Counted from the stretch's first letter, positions 43,241 through 53,276 are shown. The stretch: 64,000 nt of DNA from Clostridium gasigenes (GCF_900104115.1 NZ_FNJM01000004.1:124001-188000); one strand, 5' to 3'. Made by a program: numbers and translations. The notes: generated by a model from the sequence alone, not told the origin.

Positions 43241-44986
43241 TTAGCTAACTAGTGATAGGATTTCATCATCTTCCAGCGTTTCTTTTTCAAGTAGAGCTGT
43301 TGCTAGCTTGTCTAGTATAGATTTATTATTTTGTAAGATTTCTAATGTCTCAGTATATAGTGAGTTTATAAGCTCTCTACATTCTTCAACTACAGGGTTT
43401 CCATAGCTTGAAGCTAAAGATCCAAGGCTTGATAGTTTTAATAATCCAAGGGTTTCACCCATTCCGTATTCTGTTATCATAGCCATAGCCATCTCTGTAG
43501 TTTGTGTAATATCTCCTTGTGCTCCTGTTGAAATTTTTTCTTTTCCAAAGTGGAGTTCTTCAGAGGCTCTTCCACCTAAAAGGACCATGATTTTATTCTT
43601 TAAGTAATCAGCTCTTTGATAAGATCTGTCCTTAGGTATTGTAATGGTATATCCACCTGCACCTTTTGTAGTAGGTATAATTGTTATTTTTGAAACATTA
43701 TCTTCAGGTAACTTTAATAGTGATATCAGTGCATGTCCAGCTTCGTGATAAGAAGTTAAAAGCTTATCTTCATATAATAAATGGTCTCTATCTTTCTTTT
43801 CATTTCCAGCTAGAACTATTGAATAGGCACTATTTATATGTTCATTATTTATTGTATCTGCATTATCTTTTGCAGCAAGTATAGCAGCCTCATTAATTAA
43901 GTTTTCAAGTTTAGCACCAGAGAAGTATACTGTTTTCTTTGCTATATTATATACATTCAATGCGCCACAAGGTTTATTTTCTAAATATAATGAAATAATT
44001 TTTTCTCTTGCCTTAATATCAGGAAGAGAAATTTCTACATGTCTATCAAAACGACCAGGTCTTAATAAGGCTGGATCAAGTGTGTCCAATCTGTTTGTTG
44101 CGGCAATAACAACTATTCCTTCTTGCTCTGCAAAACCAGACATTTCTGTTAAAAGAGCATTTAGAGTCTGGTCTCTTTCATCGTTACCACCTTGAGATTG
44201 TGCACCACTGGCTCTTGTCTTACCTATTGCATCAATTTCATCTATAAATATAACTGCTTTGCCTTTAGCTTTAGCCTTTTTAAATAGGCTTCTTATTCTT
44301 GCAGCACCAACACCAACATAAACTTGTACAAAATCTGAACCACTTAGAGCATAGAAAGGAACTTTAGCTTCACCAGCTACAGCCTTTGCTAAAAGAGTTT
44401 TTCCGGTTCCTGGAGCGCCATAAAGAATAACTCCTTTAGGCATTCTTGCACCATATTTAGTATATTTATCAGGGTTTTTAAGGAAATCCACAACCTCCAT
44501 TAAGCTTTCTTTAGCTTCTTCATTACCAGCCACAGTATGAAATCCAAAATTCTTATTATTATCTTCACTAAAATCCTGAACATCTAAGTTAGTCATAGAT
44601 GAAGCTCCGGATCTACCTTTGTTTAAAGTCATAAATACTATAGCAAAAATTGAAATTACAAGAATTGATGAAGATACTGTTTTAGTTAAAGGTTCTGTAT
44701 TTTCATCTAATACTTGAATATTTTTAAGTAGTAAATCTTCTTTTAAAGTAGATGTATTTGGATTATCTGTAATATACTTTGTACCATCTTTTAAAAATAC
44801 AGTTAAATTTGCACTTTTATTTATTACTACCTTAGAAACAGTATCCACGCTTATATCTGATAAAAAGCTGGTATACTCTTTACTTAAGTTTGATTTTGTT
44901 TGTAAGCTAAAAAAGCCTAGAGTGCATAACGAAAGAACCGCAGTAACTATAGGTATTAGAATAAATTTATTTTTAATTTTATTCAT
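43241..44986 (-). CDS. FtsH-like membrane AAA metalloprotease
   Basis: Membrane-anchored ATP-dependent zinc protease, 581 residues. Helices near residues 9-28 and 104-122 bracket a short outer domain. The AAA domain has Walker A YGAPGTGKT near residue 188, Walker B VIFIDEIDAIG, and an arginine-finger region RPGRFDR. The protease domain has the zinc motif SYHEAGHAL near residue 412, and downstream GGRASEELHFG with a later acidic ligand. It is somewhat shorter than most FtsH proteins, lacking most of the C-terminal tail. It is not next to tilS or hpt, where clostridial ftsH usually lies, so this may be a second paralogue. Inference: envelope quality control. Confidence 0.88.
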   Translation of the reverse strand: MNKIKNKFILIPIVTAVLSLCTLGFFSLQTKSNLSKEYTSFLSDISVDTVSKVVINKSANLTVFLKDGTKYITDNPNTSTLKEDLLLKNIQVLDENTEPLTKTVSSSILVISIFAIVFMTLNKGRSGASSMTNLDVQDFSEDNNKNFGFHTVAGNEEAKESLMEVVDFLKNPDKYTKYGARMPKGVILYGAPGTGKTLLAKAVAGEAKVPFYALSGSDFVQVYVGVGAARIRSLFKKAKAKGKAVIFIDEIDAIGKTRASGAQSQGGNDERDQTLNALLTEMSGFAEQEGIVVIAATNRLDTLDPALLRPGRFDRHVEISLPDIKAREKIISLYLENKPCGALNVYNIAKKTVYFSGAKLENLINEAAILAAKDNADTINNEHINSAYSIVLAGNEKKDRDHLLYEDKLLTSYHEAGHALISLLKLPEDNVSKITIIPTTKGAGGYTITIPKDRSYQRADYLKNKIMVLLGGRASEELHFGKEKISTGAQGDITQTTEMAMAMITEYGMGETLGLLKLSSLGSLASSYGNPVVEECRELINSLYTETLEILQNNKSILDKLATALLEKETLEDDEILSLVS

Positions 44987-45513
44987 GTTTGCCTCCTAAA
45001 TGCAGATATTAGACTTTTTTAAAATTAATAAATTAGTTAATTGAAAATTGCCAAAATTCATAATCATTTGTCTTGCTAATAAAGATTATAACATTTTTAA
45101 AATTTTAGTCTATTCATAATCATATAATTTACCAATGTAAGTTATGGCTAAAATGTAAAAAAGGTAAATAGAATCTTTTAAATCTTAATTAAATAGAGTA
45201 TACTTTATATATATTAGAAAGTACGTATGGTATAGAATAATCAAGAAAGCTATATAGATGTTTTTTAAAAGGCAATTTAGGTAAATGATAATAGGTAATA
45301 TAATTGATGTGGAGTTAACTATTAAAAATATATAACATAAGACTAAACTAGATATAGAAGAAATTAAAGTTGTTATAAATGTAAGAATAGAAAAGAAGGG
45401 GATAAAGGTAGGGAGTTTTAAAAAAATAACTAGTAATACATACATAAGGGACAGGCTATTGAATATAGCATAAAAAGGTTAAAAGTGGATTATTAAAAAA
45501 GGGAGGAAATAAT
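44987..45513. other. gene-free region with possible decayed coding sequence
   Basis: Positions 44987-45120 should hold the minus-strand promoter of the protease gene. From 45286 a plus-strand frame reads MIIGNIIDVELTIKNI, meets one TAA, and continues as plausible coding sequence (LDIEEIKVVINVRIEKKGIK) to a stop near 45472. It may be a decayed relative of the downstream gene. A GACTAGTT-like AACTAGTAATAC motif sits at 45427. Nothing else is evident. Confidence 0.3.
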
Positions 45514-46476
45514 ATGAATATTTCAGGAGCAAATGTAAATTTAACAGGCGATGATTTATTAAGTATATTAGATGAATTTGTTAAAGTTGAAGGTTTAAGT
45601 ATATCAAAAATTGAAATAAATAAGGATATAAAGATTACAGGAGTATTTAAAAAAGGCATATCTATTAATTTTACAGGTGAAATTAAACTAGGAAAGGTAG
45701 AAGAGGATAAGATATATGGAGAAATAGTTAGATTCAAAATATTAAATATAGGAATTTTATCTGTGTTTAGAAAACTTGCCTTAAAGTATGCTATTAAATC
45801 ATTTGAAGACAAGGGAATTCATTATGAAAAGGGAAAAACAATTATAAATATTAAAAAAGTATTAAAAGATGTTCCTTTTGTTGATTTTGATGTGGATGAT
45901 ATATATATAGGAAACTCAGTTTTAAATGTTAAAGTTAAGAACATAAATGTATCATTAAAAGGTAAATTAATAAAAGAAGCTATAGTAGATGAAAGTCAGC
46001 AAAAAATCATTGAAGAAAATAACGAAGTAACTGTTATTGAAAAAGTAGAGGATGGATATACGGTTGCAAGAGACTTTACTTGTGAAAAACTTCCGCAGAA
46101 AGTTAAGAAAGTTAGTGATTATATATTTATTCTTCCAGATTTAGTAGCTTTATTATACAGGTTATTAAAAGATAGTAGAGTACCTATTAAAACAAAATTA
46201 ATTATATCAGCATCAGTTGCGTATATTGCATTTCCAACAGATATAATACCAAATAATATTCCTTTCATAGGAAAAATAGATGAGCTAGCTGTAACATTCT
46301 TTGCTTTAAATAGAATAGTAAATGATGTGCCGGTTCATATACTTTTAGAAAATTGGGAAGGTAAAACTGATATTATTAGTGCATTAAAGAGCATAATAGA
46401 ATATGTAACAAACTTTACAGGCGCAAGAAATGTTGAAAAAATCTATAGTGTTATAGATGAATTAGCATCTTTATAA
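45514..46476 (+). CDS. DUF1232 protein with an N-terminal beta domain
   Basis: A 320-residue protein. The N-terminal half (about residues 1-170) is rich in alternating hydrophobic strands (ITGVFKKGISINFTGEIKLG, VLNVKVKNINVSLKGKLI), suggesting a lipid-binding or barrel-like beta domain. The C-terminal half carries DUF1232 (YkvA-like): LPDLVALLYRLLKDSRVP, then AYIAFPTDIIPNNIPFIGKIDELAV near residues 235-270, with two short hydrophobic helices. No function is established for the domain. GGGAGG lies eight bases before the ATG. It is 13 bases from the RNase H gene, so an operon is likely. Confidence 0.75.
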   Translation: MNISGANVNLTGDDLLSILDEFVKVEGLSISKIEINKDIKITGVFKKGISINFTGEIKLGKVEEDKIYGEIVRFKILNIGILSVFRKLALKYAIKSFEDKGIHYEKGKTIINIKKVLKDVPFVDFDVDDIYIGNSVLNVKVKNINVSLKGKLIKEAIVDESQQKIIEENNEVTVIEKVEDGYTVARDFTCEKLPQKVKKVSDYIFILPDLVALLYRLLKDSRVPIKTKLIISASVAYIAFPTDIIPNNIPFIGKIDELAVTFFALNRIVNDVPVHILLENWEGKTDIISALKSIIEYVTNFTGARNVEKIYSVIDELASL

Positions 46477-46489
46477 GGAGAAAAAATTA

Positions 46490-47419
46490 ATGGGTAAAAA
46501 AGTTTATGCTATAAAAGAAGGATTTGATTCTAAAAGCAGTAAAAAAATAGAAAATGTAATAGTAAATACTTGGGCGGAGTGTTTGACATTTGTAAAAGGG
46601 GTAAAGGGAGCTAAGTATAAAAGCTTTGAAGATATTAATGAGGCTAAGAAGTTTTTAAATAATGGGGAAAAGTTATTAAGAAAAGAGAATAATGAATATC
46701 CTATGGAATGTCTTCATGTTTATGTTGATGGTAGCTATAATACTGCCACTGAAAAATATTCTTATGGAATGGTTGCTATAAAAAATAATGTGGTTTTACA
46801 TATCGAAAGTGGAGCCTCTAAAAATGAATCAGAGAGAAATATAAGACAAATAGCAGGAGAACTTGAAGGTGCTGTTAAAGGTGTTGAGTATGCATTATTA
46901 AATGGTGAAAAATCTGTAGTAATATTCCATGATTATGCAGGGATTTGTTATCATGCAACAGGTTTTTGGGAAAGAAGAGAAGAGTCTTCTAAAAACTATT
47001 ATGTTAAGATGAATGAATTAATGAGATCCGGGGTTGAAGTTATATTTGTTAAAGTAGATAGTCATACTGGAGATTTGTTTAATGAACTTGTGGATGAAAA
47101 ATGTAAAGAAAAATTAGGAATAGATTCAGACAAAACAGTAGCAAAGTGGTTAGATAAAAATATTATACAAGTTGCAAGTGAGGAAGTAAAAGAAGAAATT
47201 ATAAAAATTGCACCTGGTAGAGAAGTAAATATAGTAGTAGTTAAAGATAAGGGTTCAGTATTAAATGTTATAAATACAGAAACAAAATGTAATAATAAAA
47301 GTGTTGAAAATATAGTGGATAGAGCAGAGATAATTAGGAATATAAATGAGATATTGTTTAAATTATCAGTAGAAGATCAATTGAAGGTATTAAATTATTC
47401 TAAAACATTAGGGATATGA
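46490..47419 (+). CDS. ribonuclease H with N-terminal viroplasmin domain
   Basis: Cleaves RNA in RNA-DNA hybrids. The N-terminal 50 residues (KKVYAIKEGF, then VKGVKGAKYKSFEDINEAKKF) form a caulimovirus viroplasmin/RHBD domain that binds hybrids. The RNase H fold starts near residue 80 (HVYVDGSYN, first catalytic Asp), followed by a Glu in AGELEGA near residue 124, an Asp in FHDYAGI and VDSHTGD near residue 186. A C-terminal extension of about 100 residues of unknown function follows. It is shortly downstream of the DUF1232 gene with AAGGAG before its ATG. Confidence 0.88.
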   Translation: MGKKVYAIKEGFDSKSSKKIENVIVNTWAECLTFVKGVKGAKYKSFEDINEAKKFLNNGEKLLRKENNEYPMECLHVYVDGSYNTATEKYSYGMVAIKNNVVLHIESGASKNESERNIRQIAGELEGAVKGVEYALLNGEKSVVIFHDYAGICYHATGFWERREESSKNYYVKMNELMRSGVEVIFVKVDSHTGDLFNELVDEKCKEKLGIDSDKTVAKWLDKNIIQVASEEVKEEIIKIAPGREVNIVVVKDKGSVLNVINTETKCNNKSVENIVDRAEIIRNINEILFKLSVEDQLKVLNYSKTLGI

Positions 47420-47552
47420 AGGAAAATAACAAGTGAAATTTTTGAAGATGCATTAGATCAATAATAGTTTGCCATAAATTTCTTGGAGTAACATTAGTTT
47501 TATTACACATAATAATTGTACCAAGTAAAAATAATTAAATGAGGTGTTTATT

Positions 47553-47726
47553 ATGGCAAAAATGATTAAAGGTCTAGCAGCAGGAGCAATGATTGGAGCT
47601 GCAGTAGGTATTATGGCATTCCCACAATTAGATAGAAGAACACAAAGAGGAATTAAAAAGACTAAAAGAAAAGTGATGGGAATGGCTGAAGGCGCATATG
47701 GAAATATTTTAGACTATATGAAATAG
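47553..47726 (+). CDS. small YtxH-like protein
   Basis: A 57-residue protein. A glycine/alanine-rich hydrophobic helix (LAAGAMIGAAVGIMAFPQ) is followed by a basic segment and an amphipathic end, as in YtxH-like small stress-related membrane proteins. GAGGTG lies seven bases before ATG 47553; the GTG inside that site at 47544 is not a likely start. The gene is preceded by a copy of the intergenic repeat core (47425-47460) and followed by a strong terminator. Confidence 0.65.
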   Translation: MAKMIKGLAAGAMIGAAVGIMAFPQLDRRTQRGIKKTKRKVMGMAEGAYGNILDYMK

Positions 47727-47764
47727 GATGTTTTAAAAAATATTTAGATTAATAGTATTTTTAT

Positions 47765-47810
47765 AAGAAAAAAGGTATCGATGAAAAAGTCATCGATACC
47801 TTTTTTCTTA
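47765..47810. terminator. strong terminator
   Basis: AAGAAAAAAGGTATCGATG pairs perfectly with CATCGATACCTTTTTTCTT; functional in both directions. Confidence 0.85.
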
Positions 47811-48188
47811 TGAAAACAAATGTATTGTTATAGAATGAGTTAAAAAAACCTTATACAAGGTGTTTTTTAAAAAATAATAGCATAGAGCTAGAAATAGTAA
47901 TAGATAGTACTAAAGAATAGTTAATTATTAATGGAATGTATTTTATAGTTAGGAAAAAAATGACTGGTTTATTACCGTATTATAATGATATAATATAATA
48001 AATATAAAAAAAACATAGTAGAATAGAAAATATACTGTATTTTGACAAAAATAAGTTAGATTTTCAATTAAAAAACAATAATTTTATATTGTAATAGCTG
48101 TATATGTGATACAATTGAATAAATACACAAGATTTAGAAAATTATAACATTAAGATAAAGATAGCGAATAAAAAAGGATGAGTGAACA
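47811..48188. other. AT-rich upstream region of the HTH-TPR gene pair
   Basis: No gene is seen. It contains TTGACA at 48042 without a good -10 at standard distance, and GATACAAT near 48108 that may serve as a -10. AAGGATGAG before 48189 is the ribosome binding site. Confidence 0.4.
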
Positions 48189-49490
48189 ATGGAAATTCTT
48201 GCATTAGGTGAAAAAATTAAAAGAAGAAGAAAAGAATTGGGCATGACTCTTAAGGATCTTGCAGCAGATAGAATTACTCCAGGACAAATAAGTTTAGTAG
48301 AATCAGGAAGATCAAATCCTTCAATGGATTTATTGGAGTATCTAGCAGGGGCATTAGAGACATCTGTTGAGTATTTAATGGAATCAGAAGAAACTCAAGC
48401 AGAAAAAATAAGTGTTTATTATGAACAAGTAGCGGAATCATACATATTAGGTAGTGATTATACAACCGGAGAAAAATATATTGAAAATGCATTATATTAT
48501 GCAGAAAAATATAATATAGAGTATAGAAAAGCTAAAAATCTTTATTTAAGGTCAAAAATTTACATGGCTAAAGAAGAATTAGTACTGGCCCAGCAATTTT
48601 TATTATCGGCGAATGTTATTTTTATAAAAAATAATAACTATGTAGAAATAGTAAATACATTTTTGAATTTAGGAAAAATTACTCTAAGTTTAAAAGCGTA
48701 TCATTCTTCAAGTAGTTATTTGAGGCAAGCTGAAAAAGTTTATTTAGATAATGAGAGCGGAAGCGATGATTTATTGGGAGAAATATACTACTATATGGCA
48801 CAAGCTTACTTTAAAACAGAACATATTGATAAAGCTATAAACTATTCATACTTAGCTAAAAGGAAGTTTGAACAAGTTCAAAATAGAGAAGAATATGCTA
48901 AAACATTATTATTATTATCGGAAGAATATAATAAAAAAGGTGATTTGATAAATGCTATTAAATATTCACATAAGACTTTAGAAGTTTATAAAGAACTTGA
49001 TGAATTAAGCAATGTATCTCAAATTGAAAATAACTTAGGGAAATTATTTTATGAATTTGATAATTTAGAAGAATCATTTAAGCATTATGAGATTTCAAAA
49101 GATATTAGAGTTAGACGTAAAGATAATAAGGTAATTGAAACTTTAATTAATATTTGTGAAAATTATATTAAACTTAAAAATATTAATATGTGTGAACAAA
49201 TATTAGAAGAAATTAAAAACTATTTAGGAGAAGAGGACATTGAAGAATTAATAGAAGTTAACCTTTTATGGTACAGAATTTATACAATAAAGGAAATGGA
49301 TAAGGAAGCGGAATATATACTAATAGATACGTATAAACTAGCTAAGACAAATGACTTATTAAATAAAGCCGGTCAAGTTGCTATTATGATTGGCAAATAT
49401 TACATTGATAATAAGAAAGATTTTGAGGCAGCTAAATATTTAGATGAAGGAGTTACTATTTTTAAGAAAATTGGAATTCTTAAAGAGTAA
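48189..49490 (+). CDS. HTH-TPR regulator, RRNPP-like, copy 1
   Basis: A 433-residue protein. The N-terminal Xre-type helix-turn-helix (residues 6-62, MTLKDLAADRITPGQISLVESGRSNPS) is followed by about nine tetratricopeptide repeats covering the rest. This architecture is shared with RRNPP regulators (Rap, PlcR, NprR), which in Firmicutes are often tuned by small secreted peptides. A peptide ligand is possible, but no adjacent pre-peptide gene was found. AAGGATGAG precedes the ATG. It lies 17 bases from a homologous gene, so the two are co-transcribed. Confidence 0.85.
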   Translation: MEILALGEKIKRRRKELGMTLKDLAADRITPGQISLVESGRSNPSMDLLEYLAGALETSVEYLMESEETQAEKISVYYEQVAESYILGSDYTTGEKYIENALYYAEKYNIEYRKAKNLYLRSKIYMAKEELVLAQQFLLSANVIFIKNNNYVEIVNTFLNLGKITLSLKAYHSSSSYLRQAEKVYLDNESGSDDLLGEIYYYMAQAYFKTEHIDKAINYSYLAKRKFEQVQNREEYAKTLLLLSEEYNKKGDLINAIKYSHKTLEVYKELDELSNVSQIENNLGKLFYEFDNLEESFKHYEISKDIRVRRKDNKVIETLINICENYIKLKNINMCEQILEEIKNYLGEEDIEELIEVNLLWYRIYTIKEMDKEAEYILIDTYKLAKTNDLLNKAGQVAIMIGKYYIDNKKDFEAAKYLDEGVTIFKKIGILKE

Positions 49491-49507
49491 TTCAACCGGG
49501 GGTTTAA

Positions 49508-50770
49508 ATGGAAATACTATCAACAGGTGAAAAAATAAAAAGGGCTAGAATATATAAAGATATTACTCTAAAAGAATTATGTGAAGATAAAATATCTATT
49601 TCTAAGATGAGTTGTATAGAAAATAGTAAGATTAAAGCAGATGAGAGCATATTAAGATATATAGCTAGCAAGCTGTCAGTAGATTATAGTTATTTAGTTC
49701 AAGATGTACATGAAGAAATAATAGTTAATATAGGTCTGATTAATAATAATTCAATTAGAGAAGAAGAAGTAGAAGAAGTGTTAAATCATAACATTCACTA
49801 TTCTTTAGCATATAAATATTATGATTTAGCATTTGAATTAATGCATAAATTATTTTTATATTATGTTGAACATAATAAAATTGAAAACATACAACTTATA
49901 ACTTCACAGTATTATGATTTATATCAAAAAAATAATACTGAAGAAAGTACTATTCACTATTATAGAGATATGGCAACTTTCTTTTTAAGTATTGGAGAGT
50001 TTAATGAGTCTATAAATTATTATAGTAGAATTAGAGAAGTTATTATAGCCAGTGGAATTAAAAACAAAAGTATCTATGCTTATATTTGTTATAATCAAAG
50101 TGTAGTTTATGAAAAAATTAATATGATAAATGAATCATACACTGTTTTAAGTGAATCTATTAAATATATAAATAGTATACAAGATGACATAGATAAAGGT
50201 GAAATATATCATTTCTATGCTAGTTTAAGTATAGTTTTAGGTAAAGATGATGCACATTTATATAAGGATTTAGCATATAAATATCAAAAGGATAATCCTA
50301 TAGCTTTAGCAATTTCAAAAAGTAAAAATGGGAAATGTTATTTTTGCGTAGGAGAAAGAGAAAAGGCTATAAAAGAGATATTAGATGGCATTGAAACTTT
50401 TCCTGTTGATAATAAGGAAAAATATGTTAAATTTTTGAACGAATGTATAAATACCCTTTATGAAAATAAAGAGTATGATAGGGCTTATGAACTAATAGAA
50501 ACAGCTGTGGATATGTCTATTAATACTAAAGTTAATGAATTAATGGAAGAGGCTTATTATTTAAAGGGCATGATACTGCAAAAAAAAGGTATGTATATGC
50601 AAGCTGAAATGTATATGAACCTTTCTTTAGATTTCATATTTAAATGTGGTACAAAAGAAAAGATGTATAAGAGGTATTTAAATATGGCAGAACTCTATTA
50701 TAACTTAAATGAACCAAAGGACTCTTTAAAGTATTTTACACTTGCAATGAAAATTGAAGGGAAATTTTAG
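49508..50770 (+). CDS. HTH-TPR regulator, RRNPP-like, copy 2
   Basis: A 420-residue paralogue of the preceding protein. Both begin MEILxxGEKIKRxR, and the second carries the same HTH (residues 6-62, ITLKELCEDKISISKMSCIEN) followed by TPR-like helices. The repeats are more divergent than in copy 1, consistent with a different partner or ligand. CCGGGGGTTT precedes the ATG. A terminator separates it from the convergent AraC-type regulator. Confidence 0.85.
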   Translation: MEILSTGEKIKRARIYKDITLKELCEDKISISKMSCIENSKIKADESILRYIASKLSVDYSYLVQDVHEEIIVNIGLINNNSIREEEVEEVLNHNIHYSLAYKYYDLAFELMHKLFLYYVEHNKIENIQLITSQYYDLYQKNNTEESTIHYYRDMATFFLSIGEFNESINYYSRIREVIIASGIKNKSIYAYICYNQSVVYEKINMINESYTVLSESIKYINSIQDDIDKGEIYHFYASLSIVLGKDDAHLYKDLAYKYQKDNPIALAISKSKNGKCYFCVGEREKAIKEILDGIETFPVDNKEKYVKFLNECINTLYENKEYDRAYELIETAVDMSINTKVNELMEEAYYLKGMILQKKGMYMQAEMYMNLSLDFIFKCGTKEKMYKRYLNMAELYYNLNEPKDSLKYFTLAMKIEGKF

Positions 50771-50772
50771 AG

Positions 50773-50811
50773 AAAAATAACAAGTCAAATAGATTGACTT
50801 GTTATTTTTTT
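50773..50811. terminator. bidirectional terminator between convergent regulators
   Basis: AAAAATAACAAGTCAA pairs with TTGACTTGTTATTTTT; T-runs are available on either strand. Confidence 0.85.
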
Positions 50812-50825
50812 AGACTCTTAAAATA

Positions 50826-52892
50826 TTATTTTAAGTTTTTAATTACAATTAGTTTAGCTCCATATCCCTTTAACTCAACAACTATGTTAAGAATGGTACT
50901 TTTTTTAGCATACTTAAAATCAATTTTAGGAAAGGATGCTTTATGGATAATTTCTTTTTCTTCATTATTCAATCTATCGGGAGAACCCATAGATAACCAA
51001 TAATTATATGAGGAACCTATTTCTTCATTAACCTCATAAGTAATTATACGAGAGGCATTTTTAACATTAACTATATTTAAGGAAAGTTTCTTTTTAGAAG
51101 CTTTTGCTTTGAATCTCTTTTTATAAATTTCAGTATAATTTAATTCGTTTTCTACATCATCATTATGAGAGTACAATAGTATGCAAAATTTATCATCTTT
51201 CTTAGTTACAATACAGCCAGGATCCATACATACAATTTCATCTCCAAGCTTACTTAAAAGATAGTAAGCATAATAAGAAGGTTTTTTAATTCCCATATCA
51301 TTAACTATTCCAGGAGCACCTATAAATACTTCGTTAGTTAGATAGACTTCCTTTTCTAAAACATCAAAAGCTCTTAAAAAGTCTAAAGAATCTTTATTAA
51401 ATATATTATTATGAATTATATAAGGAATCATAAAGGCGGTATCATATAATTTGTTTAGGTTTTTTACAGAGCTAAAAGTATCCTCTAAAATTTCACAATT
51501 ATATTTAGTAGTTAATAAATTAGTTATTTCATTTTTAATTTCATCTGTTATAGTAGTTGAAAATTGAAATTTAAAGTTAGATAAGTTTATAAAATCAATT
51601 TTAGAAAAATACTTAAAAAAACTATTAAGCACTTGTTTAAACCTATCTAATGAAAATAGTGGATTATCAAGAACTATAATAGGTTTTAAACTAATATAGT
51701 CTAAATATTCAATAACACTTTTAGTTCTATTCCAGTTACAGAATTCTGAATTTGTGAATATTCCCATATCACTATTAAATAAATTTTCTATTCTGCCATA
51801 GTTAAAATGAATATCTTCTTGTATACCTTCTAAAATATCTTTATTATCTTCAATTAATAAATCAAAAGCTTCACCAATGTTAATTATTTCTTTATAATGA
51901 GGCGTAAAGACATCGATATTTTCATCCATGTCAATATGTACTTTCCAAAGCTTATTTTCATAATTAAATCTTTCATAATCTTCAAGATCATAGGATAAAC
52001 AATCTAAAGCATCTTCTAATTGAAATAACTCAATATTTTTAAGCCTTTCAAGAGCCTTTTCACTTAGCTTATTTTTCTTTCTATATTGAAGTGGTGTACA
52101 ATCATAATAAATTTTAAAATTTTTATTTAAATATCTTATATGAGAGAAACCAACCACATCTGAAATATCAGAAATGCTCAAGTCTGAATCAAGAAGGAGT
52201 TTAACAGATTCCTCAACTCTTGTAATATTTATTAAATCTGTAAAACTTTTTCCTGTAGCATATTTAATTTCATGAGATAAATATTGAGGACTTAAGAATT
52301 CTTTTTTAGCAATATCTTGCAGTGTAATATTATTATTATAATTGTTGAATATATATTTAGATATTCTATGATATCTAGCTAATTGTTCTGTTTTTTCTTT
52401 AAGTGCCTCTTGTTCATAGGTTAAATAGTGAAAATTATTAATTAAATGATAAAGTAAATGAACAAGTAAGGATTCAACTTCTTGATCGTAATCTTCAGAT
52501 TTTTGAACAGTTTCACATAAAATACGAGCAAGAAAGGCTTTTAGTTCATAATATTCTTCGCTTTCTTGAGCATCATCGTCAGTAGAATTTGCATAAAAGA
52601 AAATATTATTTATATCTTTATAATATTTTTCGAAAAAATAAGGATCTATATGAAAAATAAGTACTTTATTATCTTCATTGCTATAAATTCTATGGGCTTC
52701 ATCTACATTTACAATTTCTAATTCCTTTTCTTTAATTTCAAAAGAATCTGTATCTATATTAATATTAATACTTCCTTTTAATACATATAAAATTTCAATA
52801 GAATTATGCCAATGTATTGGATATTCCTTTATATTAGCGTATGAAATTTTAATTGGTAAATCTAATGGATAGTTTATATATTCTTTTCTCAT
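50826..52892 (-). CDS. AraC-family regulator with GH39-like C-terminal domain
   Basis: A 688-residue fusion. The N-terminal cupin-like sensor (residues 1-100, HWHNSIEILYVLKGS) is followed by an AraC-type double helix-turn-helix at about residues 175-270 (ITLQDIAKKEFLSPQYLSHEI, SISDISDVVGFSHIRYLNKNF, TPLQYRKK). A C-terminal region of about 400 residues has the shape of a glycosyl hydrolase 39 (xylosidase) barrel and beta sandwich, although the usual catalytic NEP motif is not seen. Such fusions in clostridia are thought to be sugar-responsive regulators in which the hydrolase fold may be a sensor. AAGGTGATG precedes the ATG on the minus strand. Confidence 0.82.
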   Translation of the reverse strand: MRKEYINYPLDLPIKISYANIKEYPIHWHNSIEILYVLKGSININIDTDSFEIKEKELEIVNVDEAHRIYSNEDNKVLIFHIDPYFFEKYYKDINNIFFYANSTDDDAQESEEYYELKAFLARILCETVQKSEDYDQEVESLLVHLLYHLINNFHYLTYEQEALKEKTEQLARYHRISKYIFNNYNNNITLQDIAKKEFLSPQYLSHEIKYATGKSFTDLINITRVEESVKLLLDSDLSISDISDVVGFSHIRYLNKNFKIYYDCTPLQYRKKNKLSEKALERLKNIELFQLEDALDCLSYDLEDYERFNYENKLWKVHIDMDENIDVFTPHYKEIINIGEAFDLLIEDNKDILEGIQEDIHFNYGRIENLFNSDMGIFTNSEFCNWNRTKSVIEYLDYISLKPIIVLDNPLFSLDRFKQVLNSFFKYFSKIDFINLSNFKFQFSTTITDEIKNEITNLLTTKYNCEILEDTFSSVKNLNKLYDTAFMIPYIIHNNIFNKDSLDFLRAFDVLEKEVYLTNEVFIGAPGIVNDMGIKKPSYYAYYLLSKLGDEIVCMDPGCIVTKKDDKFCILLYSHNDDVENELNYTEIYKKRFKAKASKKKLSLNIVNVKNASRIITYEVNEEIGSSYNYWLSMGSPDRLNNEEKEIIHKASFPKIDFKYAKKSTILNIVVELKGYGAKLIVIKNLK

Positions 52893-53070
52893 AAAACATC
52901 ACCTTTTCTTAGTATATAGCTATTATACCCAACTTATAGCTTATAGTAAAATATAAGTCATGTTAAAAAAATAAGTTAGATAAAAAGAAAATAAAAAATC
53001 AACTTAAGTGAGATTTTGAATAGTATGAATTGTTGCCGAATTACAACATTTTAAAAAAACAAAAATAGTG

Positions 53071-53099
53071 TTGACCATTAAAGGAAAACACTGTATTAT
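53071..53099 (+). promoter_or_regulatory. promoter of the tRNA pair
   Basis: TTGACC and TATTAT are separated by 17 bases, with the -10 about 18 bases before the first tRNA. Confidence 0.65.
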
Positions 53100-53116
53100 A
53101 GGATAAGTAGTAACAA

Positions 53117-53193
<77 letters not shown>

Positions 53194-53200
53194 TATACTT

Positions 53201-53276
53201 GGTTTACTAGCTCAGTTGGTAGAGCACTTGACTTTTAATCAAGGTGTCCCGGGTTCGATTCCCGGGTAAGCCACCA
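53201..53276 (+). tRNA. tRNA-Lys (TTT anticodon), CCA encoded
   Basis: Acceptor arms GGTTTAC and GTAAGCC; D-arm AGCTCAGTTGGTAGAGC; anticodon stem CTTGA-CTTTTAA-TCAAG gives TTT; T-arm CCGGG-TTCGATT-CCCGG; then ACCA. Confidence 0.97.
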
